Position numbers and translations under genes: made by a program. This document shows, piece by piece, positions 19,696 to 31,043 of a DNA stretch of 64,000 bases. This stretch comes from Haemophilus parainfluenzae (GTDB lineage: Bacteria > Pseudomonadota > Gammaproteobacteria > Enterobacterales > Pasteurellaceae), in contig NZ_CP063121.1 in assembly GCF_014931415.1 (NCBI RefSeq), forward strand, positions 1,674,001 to 1,738,000. The letters are read 5' to 3'. A model generated the notes under the pieces. That model saw only the letters and a program-made list of their open reading frames with translations. It was not told the DNA's origin and ran no database searches. Every line of letters begins with the position of its first letter. Position 1 is the first letter of the stretch.

Positions 19696-20572
19696 AGAAC
19701 CTGATGAATTTCGTGAAAGCACCTCCTTCTTTCAGATTTGGCTGCTTTTCCGCCAGAATCGTGTGGCATTATTCTGTTTCTATTTATTTTGTCTTCTGAT
19801 TTTGACCGCACTTTTTCCTAAGCTCATCATGCCTTATAGCGAAAGCATGGAGTTTGTCGGAGAAGAACTCATGCCGCCATCTTGGGTAGAAAAAGGTCGT
19901 ATTGCTTTTTTCTTTGGTACCGATGATCTTGGTCGTGATGTACTCAGTCGATTAATTATGGGGACACAATATACTCTCGGTTCCTCTCTTTTAGTGGTCA
20001 TTGCTGTGGCAATTATTGGTGGCGCATTAGGTATTCTTGCCGGCATGTCAGAAGGGATTAAATCTCGTTTTTTAGGTCATTTTTTTGATGCATTTTTATC
20101 TATCCCTATTTTGCTGATTGCCATTATTATTTCGACGTTAATGGAACCGAGCTTAATAAATGCCATGTTTGCCACTCTGTTGGCTATTTTGCCGTATTTT
20201 GTCCATGCGATTTATCAAGCGATCCAGCAAGAACTAAAGAAAGACTATGTACTCTTACTGAAATTAGATGGTATTTCAAACTGGGAATTATTAAAAACTA
20301 CAATCTTGCCGAATATTAGTGTCGTCTATACGCAAGAAATTTCTCGAGCATTTGTTGTCGCTATTTTAGATATTACGGCACTCAGTTTTATTTCTCTTGG
20401 TGCACAACGCCCTATGCCAGAATGGGGGGCAATGATTAAAGATTCATTAGAATTAATTTATCTTGCACCATGGACAGTTTTATTGCCGGGCTTTGCTATT
20501 ATTTTCACCATTTTATTAAGCATTATTTTTACTAACGGATTGTGTAAAGCAATCAATAAATATTACGAGTAA
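19685..20572 (+). CDS. sapC: SapC, peptide ABC transporter permease
   Basis: Second Sap permease, 295 residues. It has an N-terminal OppC-type segment with one helix (about 22-42), GTDDLGRDVLSRL, five further helices, and a coupling loop around KDYVLLLKLDGISNWELLKTTILPN (about 192-216). The start lies inside the end of sapB; a single ATG at 19685 is the natural choice. Pairs with SapB to form the pore. Confidence 0.95.
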   Translation: MQDREPDEFRESTSFFQIWLLFRQNRVALFCFYLFCLLILTALFPKLIMPYSESMEFVGEELMPPSWVEKGRIAFFFGTDDLGRDVLSRLIMGTQYTLGSSLLVVIAVAIIGGALGILAGMSEGIKSRFLGHFFDAFLSIPILLIAIIISTLMEPSLINAMFATLLAILPYFVHAIYQAIQQELKKDYVLLLKLDGISNWELLKTTILPNISVVYTQEISRAFVVAILDITALSFISLGAQRPMPEWGAMIKDSLELIYLAPWTVLLPGFAIIFTILLSIIFTNGLCKAINKYYE

Positions 20573-20575
20573 CCC

Positions 20576-21631
20576 ATGGCGCTGTTAGATATTCGCAATC
20601 TTAATATTGAAATTCAAACACCAAACGGTCGCATGAAAATTGTGGACGGCGTCAATCTTTCGCTTAATGAAGGGGAAATTCTAGGGCTCGTCGGTGAATC
20701 AGGTTCCGGTAAAAGTTTAATCGCTAAAGTAATCAGTAATTCCATTAAAGATAACTGGATTGTCACCGCTGACCGTTTTCGTTTTAATGATATTGAATTG
20801 CTTAAACTGACACCGAATCAACGTCGAAAAATCGTTGGAAAAGAAATTTCAATGATATTCCAAAACCCATTAAGCTGTCTTGACCCAAGTCGAAAAATTG
20901 GTAAACAGCTTATTCAAAGTATTCCGAATTGGACCTTTAAAGGTCGTTGGTGGCAATGGTTTGGTTGGAAAAAACGTCGTGCAATTGAATTACTGCATCG
21001 TGTAGGGATTAAAGACCACCAAGATATTATGGCGAGTTATCCTAATGAGCTCACTGAAGGTGAAGGCCAAAAGGTGATGATTGCCGTAGCAGTGGCAAAT
21101 CAACCTCGTCTCTTAATTGCAGATGAACCCACTAATTCTTTGGAATCCATTACGGCATTGCAAATTTTCCGTTTGCTTTCAAGTATGAACCAAAACCAAG
21201 GTACAACAATTTTATTAGCCAGTAACGATCTTAAAAGTATCAGTGAATGGTGTGATAGCATTTCTGTTCTTTATTGTGGGCAAAATACAGAGTCTGGGCC
21301 AACCGACCAAATATTAGAAATGCCTCATCATCCTTATACACAAGCATTGCTTTACTCTGTTCCCGATTTTAGTCGCCCTTTAGGTTTTAAAAGCAAATTA
21401 GGGACATTAGAAGGAACTGTGCCGATTTTAGAACAAATGCCGATTGGTTGTCGTTTAGGACCTCGCTGCCCTTTTGCTCAGCGTGAATGTATTCAAAAGC
21501 CAAGCCGATATCGCATTAAACAACATGAGTTTTCCTGCCATCATCCGATTAATCTTCGAGAACGGCAGTTTAAAGATAAAATTGCAACTTCACCGCTTAC
21601 GCTAAATACCGAATCAAAAGGAAACGAATAA
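20576..21631 (+). CDS. sapD: SapD, ABC transporter ATPase with degenerate signature
   Basis: ATPase of the Sap importer, 351 residues. Walker A is GESGSGKS (about 39-46), Walker B is LLIADEPT. The ABC signature reads ELTEGEGQK where canonical ATPases have LSGGQ, so one composite ATP site of the SapD/SapF pair is probably weakened; this divergence is typical of SapD. The C-terminal part has the oligopeptide-transporter zinc/iron-sulfur-type region with [14 protein letters not shown] and CHHP. Three bases after sapC. Confidence 0.94.
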   Translation: MALLDIRNLNIEIQTPNGRMKIVDGVNLSLNEGEILGLVGESGSGKSLIAKVISNSIKDNWIVTADRFRFNDIELLKLTPNQRRKIVGKEISMIFQNPLSCLDPSRKIGKQLIQSIPNWTFKGRWWQWFGWKKRRAIELLHRVGIKDHQDIMASYPNELTEGEGQKVMIAVAVANQPRLLIADEPTNSLESITALQIFRLLSSMNQNQGTTILLASNDLKSISEWCDSISVLYCGQNTESGPTDQILEMPHHPYTQALLYSVPDFSRPLGFKSKLGTLEGTVPILEQMPIGCRLGPRCPFAQRECIQKPSRYRIKQHEFSCHHPINLRERQFKDKIATSPLTLNTESKGNE

Positions 21632-22434
21632 TGCCATTATTACAAGTGGAAAATCTCAGTAAAACCTTTGATGAACCCGCAAAACTTTTTGGTTTCGAGC
21701 AGTTTTATGCGGTAAAAGACGTCAGCTTTACGCTTAACCGTAAAGAAACGCTTGCGATTATCGGTAAAAATGGTTCGGGTAAATCGACCTTAGTAAAAAT
21801 GATCGCAGGGATAACTCCCCCTGCTTCAGGAAAAATCTTATTTAATGATTTACCATTAAAATTCGAAGATTTTCACTATCGCGCACAGCATATTCGAATG
21901 GTTTTCCAAGATGCGAATTCAGCGTTTAACCCGCGTTTAAATATTGGACAAGCCTTAGATGCACCACTACGATTAATTACCGATTGGGATGAAGAGGCTC
22001 GCAATGAAAAGATCTTTGAAACGCTCTCATTGGTAGGGCTTTATCCTGATTATACTAATCTGAAAATTAAACACCTTTCGGTCAGTCAAAAACAGCGTAT
22101 CGCCTTAGCTCGTGCGCTGATTCTTCAACCTGAGATCATTATTATTGATGATGCATTGAGTACATTAGATGCCTCTGTGCGTATTCAATTGCTTAATCTG
22201 ATTTTAGATTTACAAGAACATTTAGGGATTTCCTATATTTATGTTGGACAAAATTTAGGCATTATCAAACATATTGCCGATCAAGTTTTGGTGATGGATG
22301 ATGGTGAAATTATCGAATCTGGTACACCAAGAGAGATCTTTTCTAATCCTCAAAATAATATTACTCGCCTGCTTGTAGAAAGCCATTTTGGTCAATTACT
22401 TGATGAAAATGCTTGGCAAACAACGACTTCCTAA
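21631..22434 (+). CDS. sapF: SapF, ABC transporter ATPase with degenerate signature
   Basis: Second ATPase of the Sap importer, 267 residues. Walker A is GKNGSGKST (about 47-55), Q-loop [10 protein letters not shown]. The signature is [15 protein letters not shown], and Walker B ends IIIIDDALS, with Asp where the catalytic Glu is usual; H-loop position reads YVGQNL instead of a His. This suggests a largely non-hydrolytic partner, which I infer from sequence alone. The start overlaps the sapD stop by one base. Confidence 0.92.
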   Translation: MPLLQVENLSKTFDEPAKLFGFEQFYAVKDVSFTLNRKETLAIIGKNGSGKSTLVKMIAGITPPASGKILFNDLPLKFEDFHYRAQHIRMVFQDANSAFNPRLNIGQALDAPLRLITDWDEEARNEKIFETLSLVGLYPDYTNLKIKHLSVSQKQRIALARALILQPEIIIIDDALSTLDASVRIQLLNLILDLQEHLGISYIYVGQNLGIIKHIADQVLVMDDGEIIESGTPREIFSNPQNNITRLLVESHFGQLLDENAWQTTTS

Positions 22435-22529
22435 TTCTCTTTAAAATAAGTTAGGCATAGACATCTCAAAAAAACGTCTTTAAAATTGACCGCTCTTTTC
22501 ATTCTTTTTAACAAAATAGGAAAGCAACT

Positions 22530-23462
22530 ATGCAAGCGTTATTAAAACTCACTAACTTTGTGAGCAAAACTTTCGCACTATGGGCGATTGTTTTTGCTCT
22601 TCTCGCCTTTCTCTTCCCTGAGCAATTCAAAATTTTTGCACCATACATTCCTTACCTTTTGGGTTTGGTGATGTTTGGTATGGGGATTACCTTAACTTTT
22701 GCTGATTTCAGCGAAGTGGCTAAACACCCAAAATCTGTGTTTATTGGTGTAGCGGGTCAATTTATCATTATGCCAGCTATTGCATTTGGATTAGCAAAAA
22801 CCTTTGATTTGCCTGCTGATTTAGCGGTTGGTGTGATTCTTGTGGGTTCTTGCCCGGGTGGTACATCATCAAACGTAATGACTTATTTAGCGAAAGGTAA
22901 CACCGCGCTTTCTGTTGCTTGTACGACAATCTCAACCTTACTTTCACCAGTATTAACCCCTGCTATTTTCTATGTATTAGCAAGCCAATGGTTAGATATT
23001 GATGCAGGTGCAATGTTTATGTCTGTATTAAAAATGGTGTTGTTCCCAATTTTCTTAGGTCTAGTTGTTCGTGCGCTCTTCAAAAAACAAGTGGAGCAAG
23101 CAAGCCAAACTATGCCATTAGTGTCTGTTATTTCTATCGTCTTAATCTTGGCTGCCGTTGTAGCTGTAAGTAAGGATAAAATCGTAGAATCAGGCCTATT
23201 AATTTTCAGTGTTGTGGTTTTACATAACTGCTTAGGCTATTTAATTGGTTACTTTGCAGCAAAATTATTTAAACTTAATACGGCGGATAGTAAAGCAGTA
23301 GCAATCGAAGTAGGTATGCAAAACTCAGGTTTAGGTGCTGCACTGGCAGCCGCTCATTTCAATCCAATTGCCGCAGTACCAAGTGCTTTATTTAGTTTCT
23401 GGCACAATGTATCGGGTCCAATTTTGGCAAATATTTTCTCCAATATCAAAAATGAAAAATAA
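22530..23462 (+). CDS. Bile acid:sodium symporter (BASS) family transporter
   Basis: A 310-residue polytopic membrane protein (nine to ten helices) of the SBF/BASS family. Visible family signatures: [10 protein letters not shown] (about 51), [20 protein letters not shown] (about 109-128), and [14 protein letters not shown] (about 259). These crossing-helix motifs line the sodium and substrate sites. Bacterial relatives take up organic anions, including pantoate in PanS; the substrate here cannot be told from sequence. Stands alone between sapF and a terminator. Confidence 0.88.
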   Translation: MQALLKLTNFVSKTFALWAIVFALLAFLFPEQFKIFAPYIPYLLGLVMFGMGITLTFADFSEVAKHPKSVFIGVAGQFIIMPAIAFGLAKTFDLPADLAVGVILVGSCPGGTSSNVMTYLAKGNTALSVACTTISTLLSPVLTPAIFYVLASQWLDIDAGAMFMSVLKMVLFPIFLGLVVRALFKKQVEQASQTMPLVSVISIVLILAAVVAVSKDKIVESGLLIFSVVVLHNCLGYLIGYFAAKLFKLNTADSKAVAIEVGMQNSGLGAALAAAHFNPIAAVPSALFSFWHNVSGPILANIFSNIKNEK

Positions 23463-23479
23463 ACTAATTGGATAAAAAA

Positions 23480-23512
23480 TAAGGGCGGAAATTACATTCC
23501 GCCCTTTTTTAT
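23480..23512. terminator. Terminator between the BASS transporter and sppA
   Basis: AAGGGCGGAA / TTCCGCCCTT hairpin followed by T6 on the plus strand; the reverse side is also T-rich, so it can serve both converging genes. Confidence 0.85.
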
Positions 23513-23522
23513 ACTTTACGAA

Positions 23523-25385
23523 TTACTTCACTGAACCACAATTTAAACAATATAAATACTGCCCTTTTGGATCATTAAATTGACTTAACACATTCAGTTG
23601 TTTTTTCACTTGATGCACTTCCTGTGGCAACCCTAACCAATTTGTCAGTAACGCTTGACCTTTTTGTTTAAGCTTGCGATCTAATTTAGCGAAGAAACTA
23701 TTATCTTCATCAACCAACCATTGCACGCTGAAATTATCCATGTATTTATCGGGATGTTGATTGACTAGTGCGACTACTTTATCAATGGCTACATCAATAT
23801 CGCCTAATTCATCCACTAAGCCATTTTTCTGTGCATCTTGCCCTAACCACACTTGGCCCTGCGCAATTTTATCCACTTTATCTTTTGATAATTGACGACC
23901 ACGGCTTACCACATCTAAGAAACGCTCATAACCATTTTCGATACCAAGTTGATAAATATCCTGTGTATTTTTACCCAATGGACTTAAAGCTGACGTTTCC
24001 GCGAGATCCGTTGTCGCTACACCATCAGTACTCATTCCCATTTTTTTGATTGTATTTTCAAAGGTTGGGAATAATGCAAAAATCCCGATTGACCCCGTAA
24101 TCGTATTTTTATCTGCCACAATATAGTCAGCAGTTGAAGAAATCCAATAACCACCAGAAGCTGCCATGCCTCCCATTGATACTACAACAGGTTTGCCTGC
24201 TTTTTGAAGATTTTCAGTTTCCTGGCGAATAATTTCTGATGCAACTGCACTGCCACCCGGTGAGTTAACACGGAGAACAACCGCCTTCACTTTCTCGTTA
24301 TCGTAGGCTTGTCTCAATAACTTCGCAATGGTATCGCCGCCAGCTGATTCTTCATCGCTTTCACCATCAATAATTGTCCCTTCGACATTCACTACCGCAA
24401 CGATATTTTTTTCATTTGGATCCACAGAGAAACGATCGCCTAAATCAGATAAATAATCTTCAAAATCGACTAATTTGGCTTTGCCTTCTTCACCTTGACC
24501 GAAAAGTGCGGTCAATTTTTTATCTAAATCCAATCTTGTCGCAAACTGTGTCACTAACTGACGTTTTTTCACATAAGCCGTTTCATCACCTTTTAGCGCT
24601 TTTAAATCACTAATGTATTTTTGTGCATTCGGTAATACATCATTGGCGGTAATATGACGATTAACCATTAATGTTTGCATATAGTTTTGCCACATGCCAC
24701 CAAGCCATTTTTGCATATTTGCTTTTGCTTCTGGTGACATATCATCACGCAAGAAAGGTTCTACCGCGGACTTATAAGTCCCCACACGGAAAATATGAGG
24801 TGTGATTTCAAGTTTTTCGAGCATGGATTTAAAGTAAAGGTTTTCCTGACGCAAACCTTGAATACCGACTTGCCCAATTGGATTGAGATAAATGTCATTC
24901 GCAAAACTCGCGAGGAAATACTCTGCCTGCGTGTAATTATCAGCATAAGCAATAACCGGCTTTTCTGACTCTTTGAAGCTTTGAATCGCTTTTCCTACAT
25001 ATTCTAATGAGGGAAGATCGCCCCCTTCAAAGTCATTTAAATTCAGCACTAAACCACGAATTCGTTCATCATCTTTCGCAGATAAAATACTTTGCACCAC
25101 ATCAAACGTAGAATATTTATACGAGACCTTTTCATTATTTAAACGTTGAAATTCCTCTTGCCAACTCAGCATATCCTCTGTGTTATCTGCAAGATAGCCT
25201 GTTAAATTTAAATATAATGCACCTTGATCGCCTGATAAAACTTGGCTTTTCTTACCATCACTAAAAAGGCTGACGAGCACAATCAACGCTAAAACAAACA
25301 GTAAGAACACAAAATTCATCACAAGATTTCGGATAAAATTGAACGCTTTACAACAAAATTTCAATACGCTTAAGATGACATTCAT
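23523..25385 (-). CDS. sppA: Signal peptide peptidase SppA, 67K type
   Basis: Membrane-bound serine protease that degrades cleaved signal peptides. 620 residues, the long duplicated form. One N-terminal membrane helix (about 22-41). The Ser/Lys dyad is visible: Lys in RVGTYKSAVEPF (about 205) in the first repeat and Ser in MGGMAASGGYW (about 408) in the second; VNSPGGSAVASE lies just before it. It is divergent from ydjA across 110 bases. Confidence 0.96.
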   Translation of the reverse strand: MNVILSVLKFCCKAFNFIRNLVMNFVFLLFVLALIVLVSLFSDGKKSQVLSGDQGALYLNLTGYLADNTEDMLSWQEEFQRLNNEKVSYKYSTFDVVQSILSAKDDERIRGLVLNLNDFEGGDLPSLEYVGKAIQSFKESEKPVIAYADNYTQAEYFLASFANDIYLNPIGQVGIQGLRQENLYFKSMLEKLEITPHIFRVGTYKSAVEPFLRDDMSPEAKANMQKWLGGMWQNYMQTLMVNRHITANDVLPNAQKYISDLKALKGDETAYVKKRQLVTQFATRLDLDKKLTALFGQGEEGKAKLVDFEDYLSDLGDRFSVDPNEKNIVAVVNVEGTIIDGESDEESAGGDTIAKLLRQAYDNEKVKAVVLRVNSPGGSAVASEIIRQETENLQKAGKPVVVSMGGMAASGGYWISSTADYIVADKNTITGSIGIFALFPTFENTIKKMGMSTDGVATTDLAETSALSPLGKNTQDIYQLGIENGYERFLDVVSRGRQLSKDKVDKIAQGQVWLGQDAQKNGLVDELGDIDVAIDKVVALVNQHPDKYMDNFSVQWLVDEDNSFFAKLDRKLKQKGQALLTNWLGLPQEVHQVKKQLNVLSQFNDPKGQYLYCLNCGSVK

Positions 25386-25455
25386 GCGAAATTAAACCTT
25401 TAAAACAGAAATAAAAATTGTGCGTAGCCTATCATAAAGTCCCGTGAAAAACTAT

Positions 25456-25463
25456 GCTATAAT
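25456..25463 (+). promoter_or_regulatory. Extended -10 promoter of ydjA
   Basis: TGCTATAAT (from 25455) is an extended -10 element, 33 bases before the ydjA ATG. The -35 region is weak, which is normal for this promoter class. Confidence 0.5.
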
Positions 25464-25495
25464 CAACCGCACTTAACTAGAATAAGGAAAATACT

Positions 25496-26050
25496 ATGGA
25501 TGCATTAACCCTTTTAACACAACGTAAATCGAATAAAAAATTAACCGCACCAGCCCCTAGCCAAGTGCAATTAGAACAAATGTTTCAAGCCGCTTTACAT
25601 ACACCTGATCATGGTAAACTTGAGCCTTATCATTTCGTGGTAATCCAAGGCACTGGTTTAAGTAAATTGGAAAGCTTGCTCAAAGCGGCGGTGACTGAAT
25701 TTGATTTAGGTGAAGAACGATTAAAAAAAGCAGAGAATTTTGCACGCCGTGCGCCGATGGTCATTGCGGTGATTGCTAAAATTAATCATGAAGTGAAAAA
25801 AGTACCAGGTTGGGAACAAATGCTTACTGCAGGTGCAGCAACTTATGCGATTCAACTTGCGGGCAATGCATTGGGTTTTGAAAGTTTTTGGGCAACTGGT
25901 CCTCTCGTTGAGGGACGTGAATTACGTGAAGCATTTGGTTGTAACAAAAATGATAAGATCGTTGCCTTATTACAAATTGGTACAGCAGCTGAAAAATTAG
26001 AAAGAGACTGTAAACCAAAAGATTTATCACGTTTCGTGAGCCATCTATAA
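25496..26050 (+). CDS. ydjA: YdjA-type nitroreductase
   Basis: A 184-residue FMN-dependent nitroreductase of the minimal YdjA kind, acting as a homodimer in the cytoplasm. FMN-contact motifs: QRKSNKKL near the N-terminus, HTPDHGKLEPYHF (about 36-48), and GFESFWATGP (about 124). The physiological substrate is unknown. Preceded by an AAGGAAAA ribosome site and an extended -10 box. Confidence 0.9.
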   Translation: MDALTLLTQRKSNKKLTAPAPSQVQLEQMFQAALHTPDHGKLEPYHFVVIQGTGLSKLESLLKAAVTEFDLGEERLKKAENFARRAPMVIAVIAKINHEVKKVPGWEQMLTAGAATYAIQLAGNALGFESFWATGPLVEGRELREAFGCNKNDKIVALLQIGTAAEKLERDCKPKDLSRFVSHL

Positions 26051-26052
26051 CG

Positions 26053-26083
26053 CTCAAAAAAGGCGGAGATTTCCGCCTTTTCT
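26053..26083. terminator. Terminator between ydjA and metX
   Basis: AAAAAAGGCGGA / TCCGCCTTTTCT, a strong stem with A and T tracts. Serves the converging ydjA and metX. Confidence 0.85.
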
Positions 26084-26090
26084 ATTGTTC

Positions 26091-27176
26091 TTATTCAAAC
26101 TCACCTTCTAATCCACTTCGGATTTTATTTTCAAACGCTGTATAGTCCACTAAAAATGCATCGTGACCATAATCCGATGGGAATTCGTAGAATCTTAAAT
26201 CCACGCCTGCTTGCTCTAAAAGCTGTTTACTTTTATGCAAATCAATGGATTTAAATAGTTGATCTGTTGTCACTGAAACCAATGTATAGCAGGCTTTAAT
26301 TCGAGATAAGGCTTCTTTGACATCCGTATACCCTACGCTAGGATCATACAGATCAAGAGCACGCAATAAATGCAAATAGGTGTTAGCATCAAAACGCTCT
26401 AAGAATTTTTTACCTTGATAACTCAAATAGGATTCCACTTGAAAGTGATCACCCCAAAATTGTCCTTCAGATTTAGTCGCTCGTCCAAATGCCTTGGCTA
26501 ACTGTACATCTGTCCGATACGTTAACATTCCCAACATACGAGCAATAGAAAGACCTTGATTAGGCGGTGTCCCTTCATAATAATCACCATTATTAAAATT
26601 CGGATCATTAATGACAGCCTGACGCATCACATGATTAAACCCAATAGCTTCCGCACTGAAGAAAATTGAAGAGCAAAGATTCACAATATTATCCATAAAA
26701 TCCGGATAATCAATTGCCCATTGTGTAGCTTGCATACCGCCAAAAGAGCCGCCCACTATCGCTTTTAGATGTGTTATACCGAGATAGTCAAGTAACGCTT
26801 TTTGTACTTTGATAATATCTTGAACAATAATATTGGGGAACTGGCTACCGTAAGGTTTTCCCGTAGTGGGATTAATTGAGCTTGGTCCCGTTGTTCCTTT
26901 ACAACCGCCTAATACATTTGAACAAATGAAAAAATATTTAGATGTGTCAAATGCGAGGCCATCTCCCATAAAATTTTGCCACCAACCATCTTTATTCGGT
27001 TCATCAAAATAAGGTTCTGCATCTCCCGTTAAGGCATGACAAATCAATACAGCATTGCTTTTATCTGCATTTAAAGTGCCGTAAGTTTGATACGCGACAT
27101 TGATAGGCGAAAGCTGCCCACCCAATGTTAATTGGAGGGGATTGTCTTGAAAAAGCACGACATTTTGCACAGCCAT
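26091..27176 (-). CDS. metX: Homoserine O-acetyltransferase
   Basis: Transfers acetyl from acetyl-CoA to homoserine, the first committed step of methionine synthesis by this route. 361 residues, alpha/beta hydrolase fold. Nucleophile Ser in GGSFGGMQ (about 146); catalytic His in [10 protein letters not shown] (about 334) and an Asp in TTDQLFKS (about 306). [12 protein letters not shown] forms the oxyanion region. A MetJ operator and a good sigma-70 promoter lie upstream. Confidence 0.97.
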   Translation of the reverse strand: MAVQNVVLFQDNPLQLTLGGQLSPINVAYQTYGTLNADKSNAVLICHALTGDAEPYFDEPNKDGWWQNFMGDGLAFDTSKYFFICSNVLGGCKGTTGPSSINPTTGKPYGSQFPNIIVQDIIKVQKALLDYLGITHLKAIVGGSFGGMQATQWAIDYPDFMDNIVNLCSSIFFSAEAIGFNHVMRQAVINDPNFNNGDYYEGTPPNQGLSIARMLGMLTYRTDVQLAKAFGRATKSEGQFWGDHFQVESYLSYQGKKFLERFDANTYLHLLRALDLYDPSVGYTDVKEALSRIKACYTLVSVTTDQLFKSIDLHKSKQLLEQAGVDLRFYEFPSDYGHDAFLVDYTAFENKIRSGLEGEFE

Positions 27177-27210
27177 TAAAATGATAACCTTTTACGTTGA
27201 TGATTTAACA

Positions 27211-27238
27211 ATTATCAACAGCTCATGTTTTTTGTCAA
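27211..27238 (-). promoter_or_regulatory. Sigma-70 promoter of metX
   Basis: Minus strand: perfect -35 TTGACA (27238-27233), 16-base spacer, -10 GATAAT (27216-27211). The transcription start should lie near 27204, about 28 bases before the metX ATG. Confidence 0.7.
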
Positions 27239-27246
27239 GAAATTTT

Positions 27247-27262
27247 AGACGTTTAGACGTCT
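27247..27262. promoter_or_regulatory. MetJ operator (two tandem met boxes)
   Basis: AGACGTTT directly followed by AGACGTCT: two adjacent 8-base met boxes, the second a perfect match to the MetJ consensus AGACGTCT. They lie just upstream of the metX -35 box, so the methionine repressor with S-adenosylmethionine should repress metX. Confidence 0.8.
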
Positions 27263-27333
27263 AAATATTTCCTTATCAATTTGGTAGACAAATTACACTT
27301 GAAATTATTTTGATTTTTCAGTATGTTAGCCAT

Positions 27334-28032
27334 ATGCAACTATCCAAAATGCGGTTAAAAATGACCGCACTTTCATGGCTCTCTCGCCTTCCGCTGAAAA
27401 AACTCCTCGGCTACGCTTTGGGGTTAGGTTTACTCGTCTTGATTGGTTGCTTCACCATTGATCGTGCTATTAGTTTCTATGTACAAGATCGCGTTTATGA
27501 AGACGTTGAAACGCTCCCACATCGCCACTATGCATTAGTATTGGGCACATCCAAATATGTCGCCAAAGGTAAAACCAACAAATATTACGACTACCGTTTG
27601 GAAGCATCAAAATACTTAATCGATCAAAATAAAGTTGATTATTTACTGCTAAGTGGTGATAACCGCACGCTTCAATATAACGAGCCTCGTACCATGTTTT
27701 TGGACCTACGTAAAATGGGCGTGTCTGAAAGCGTTATGTTTAAAGATTTTGCAGGATTCCGCACCTTAGACTCTGTTGTGCGAGCAAATAAAGTTTTCCA
27801 AGTTCCCTCCTTTACGATCATTAGTCAAAAATTCCATTGTGAACGTGCTCTGCTTATTGCTAAACATTATGATATTGATGCCATTTGTTTCACCGCGAAA
27901 CAGCCAGAAGTTTATTTTGGGACGCGTGTCCGCGAAATGTTTGCTCGCGTGAAAGCCGTATTAGACTTAATCATCGGGGTAAAACCTTACTTTCTTGGCA
28001 CGCCAGAACCACTGCCAATGCCTACTGAATAG
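27334..28032 (+). CDS. sanA: SanA/YdcF-like DUF218 inner-membrane protein
   Basis: A 232-residue protein of the DUF218 family, related to SanA, which affects envelope permeability and vancomycin tolerance in enterobacteria. One N-terminal membrane helix (about 26-48), then the DUF218 domain: YALVLGTSKY, LLLSGDNRT, RTLDSVVRANKVF and TIISQKFHCERAL. The start is uncertain: ATGs at 27334 and 27349 both lack a good ribosome site; I use the first. The mechanism is unknown in the family. Confidence 0.85.
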   Translation: MQLSKMRLKMTALSWLSRLPLKKLLGYALGLGLLVLIGCFTIDRAISFYVQDRVYEDVETLPHRHYALVLGTSKYVAKGKTNKYYDYRLEASKYLIDQNKVDYLLLSGDNRTLQYNEPRTMFLDLRKMGVSESVMFKDFAGFRTLDSVVRANKVFQVPSFTIISQKFHCERALLIAKHYDIDAICFTAKQPEVYFGTRVREMFARVKAVLDLIIGVKPYFLGTPEPLPMPTE

Positions 28033-28115
28033 TTAATGATTCTTTAATTTTTACCCTGTTTAATCAAAAAAGATCTAAATAAAAAGATTTTTATACGATT
28101 TTTTATCATATTTAT

Positions 28116-28144
28116 TTGACAATTTTTACTTAAATCGCTATTTC
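28116..28144 (+). promoter_or_regulatory. Candidate promoter of lysC
   Basis: TTGACA at 28116-28121, a 17-base spacer, then TATTTC at 28139-28144 as a poor -10. It leaves a leader of about 45 bases, too short for a lysine riboswitch. Confidence 0.4.
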
Positions 28145-28198
28145 TAATAGCTATCATAAAACACAACATCTTACTTTTTCATTTTAGAGGATTATCTT

Positions 28199-29551
28199 AT
28201 GTCTCATTTATCGGTAGCAAAATTTGGTGGTACATCCGTCGCGAACTATTCCGCTATGCAAGCTTGTGCCAAAATCGTCATTGCAGATCCTAATACTCGC
28301 GTTGTCGTGCTTTCTGCATCCGCTGGTGTCACAAACTTATTAGTTGCCTTAGCCAATGGTGTCGAAGCTGAAGAACGCGCAAAATTAATTGGTGAAGTTC
28401 GCCAAATTCAAGAAAACATTTTAAATGAATTAAAAGATGACAGCCGCATTCGTCCTATCATTGAAAAATACTTAGAAAATATTACCGCACTTTCTGAAGC
28501 AGCTAGCCTTGCAACATCACTTGCTTTAACTGATGAACTCATTAGTCATGGTGAAATGATGTCAACGCAAATTTTCATTGAAGTATTAAGAGAATTACAG
28601 ACCTCTGCAACTTGGGTTGATGTACGTACTTTAGTCGCAACCAATGATAACTTTGGGAAAGCGGCACCCGATGATGCACAAACTCAAGCGAACTGCGATA
28701 ATTTATTGAAACCATTAATCGATCGTGGAGAATTAGTCATCACTCAAGGCTTTATCGGTCGTGAACCTGGCGGTAAAACCACAACGTTAGGCCGTGGTGG
28801 TAGTGACTACTCTGCTGCACTTTTAGCAGAAGTATTAAACGCAAAAGATGTCTTAATTTGGACGGATGTGGCGGGTATTTATACGACCGATCCACGTATC
28901 GTACCAAATGCACAACGTATTGATACCATGAGCTTTGCTGAAGCGGCTGAAATGGCAACCTTTGGGGCGAAAGTATTACACCCTGCAACGTTACTTCCTG
29001 CTGTACGCAGTAATATCCCGGTTTATGTGGGTTCAAGTAAAGCACCAGAAGCTGGCGGTACTTGGGTAACACGTGATCCGCAACCTCGTCCAACATTCCG
29101 TGCCATTGCATTACGTCGCGATCAAACCCTATTAACGCTTTCAAGTCTCAGTATGTTACATGCACAAGGCTTCCTAGCGAATGTATTCACTATCTTAGCG
29201 AAATATAAAATTTCTGTGGATACGATCACAACCTCTGAAGTAAGCATTGCATTAACCTTAGATAAAACAGGTTCTGCTTCATCTGGTGTTGAATTACTTT
29301 CACCTGAATTACTAGAAGAATTAAGCCAATATTGTACCGTGAAAGTGGATACCGGCTTATCGCTTGTCGCATTAATTGGAAATGATTTACACCTCGCTTC
29401 AGGTGTGGCAAAACGTATTTTTGACACGCTTGAAGGCTATAACATTCGCATGATTAGCTATGGTGCAAGCACGAATAACATTTGTATGCTATCACATAGT
29501 GACAAAGCAGATGACGTGGTTCGTTCATTACACAAATCATTGTTTGAATAA
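28199..29551 (+). CDS. lysC: Lysine-sensitive type aspartokinase
   Basis: Phosphorylates aspartate in the pathway to lysine, threonine and methionine. 450 residues, mono-functional. Kinase motif KFGGTSVAN at the N-terminus, TTTLGRGGSDYSAAL (about 195-209), DVAGIYTTDPR, then C-terminal ACT domains (from about 300) that bind the feedback inhibitor. The single-domain form and sequence resemble E. coli LysC (aspartokinase III). Ribosome site AGAGGA seven bases before the ATG. Confidence 0.94.
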   Translation: MSHLSVAKFGGTSVANYSAMQACAKIVIADPNTRVVVLSASAGVTNLLVALANGVEAEERAKLIGEVRQIQENILNELKDDSRIRPIIEKYLENITALSEAASLATSLALTDELISHGEMMSTQIFIEVLRELQTSATWVDVRTLVATNDNFGKAAPDDAQTQANCDNLLKPLIDRGELVITQGFIGREPGGKTTTLGRGGSDYSAALLAEVLNAKDVLIWTDVAGIYTTDPRIVPNAQRIDTMSFAEAAEMATFGAKVLHPATLLPAVRSNIPVYVGSSKAPEAGGTWVTRDPQPRPTFRAIALRRDQTLLTLSSLSMLHAQGFLANVFTILAKYKISVDTITTSEVSIALTLDKTGSASSGVELLSPELLEELSQYCTVKVDTGLSLVALIGNDLHLASGVAKRIFDTLEGYNIRMISYGASTNNICMLSHSDKADDVVRSLHKSLFE

Positions 29552-29562
29552 AAAATTTACTG

Positions 29563-29595
29563 AAAGTGCGGTTAAAAATAACCGCACTTTTTTAC
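29563..29595 (+). terminator. Uptake-signal terminator after lysC
   Basis: AAAGTGCGGTTA / TAACCGCACTTTTTT, an inverted pair of uptake signals with T6, 12 bases after the lysC stop. Confidence 0.85.
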
Positions 29596-29629
29596 GTTTA
29601 GAATTTGAGATTACGAGCAAAAAAGAGTA

Positions 29630-29645
29630 AAGTAATCGTTTGTCT
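29630..29645. promoter_or_regulatory. Possible PurR box upstream of purA
   Basis: AAGTAATCGTTTGTCT matches the PurR palindrome ACGCAAACGTTTGCGT at 11 of 16 positions, with the central CGTTTG intact. A second half-site ACGCAAAC is at 29659-29666. Both lie within 55 bases of the purA ATG. Confidence 0.35.
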
Positions 29646-29647
29646 GA

Positions 29648-30979
<1,332 letters not shown>

Positions 30980-30994
30980 AACCGCATAAAAATA

Positions 30995-31031
30995 AACCGC
31001 ACTTTGGCATAACCAAGTGCGGTTATTTTTT
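30995..31031 (+). terminator. Uptake-signal terminator after purA
   Basis: AACCGCACTT, a 10-base loop, AAGTGCGGTT, then ATTTTTT. It ends 12 bases before the start of the DUF484 gene. Confidence 0.85.
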
Positions 31032-31043
31032 AAGGAGTTTTTG

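Noticed and set aside
28033..28198. Lysine riboswitch in front of lysC
   Set aside because: The gap is only 166 bases, the likely transcript leader about 45, and no conserved L-box motifs or suitable hairpins are seen.
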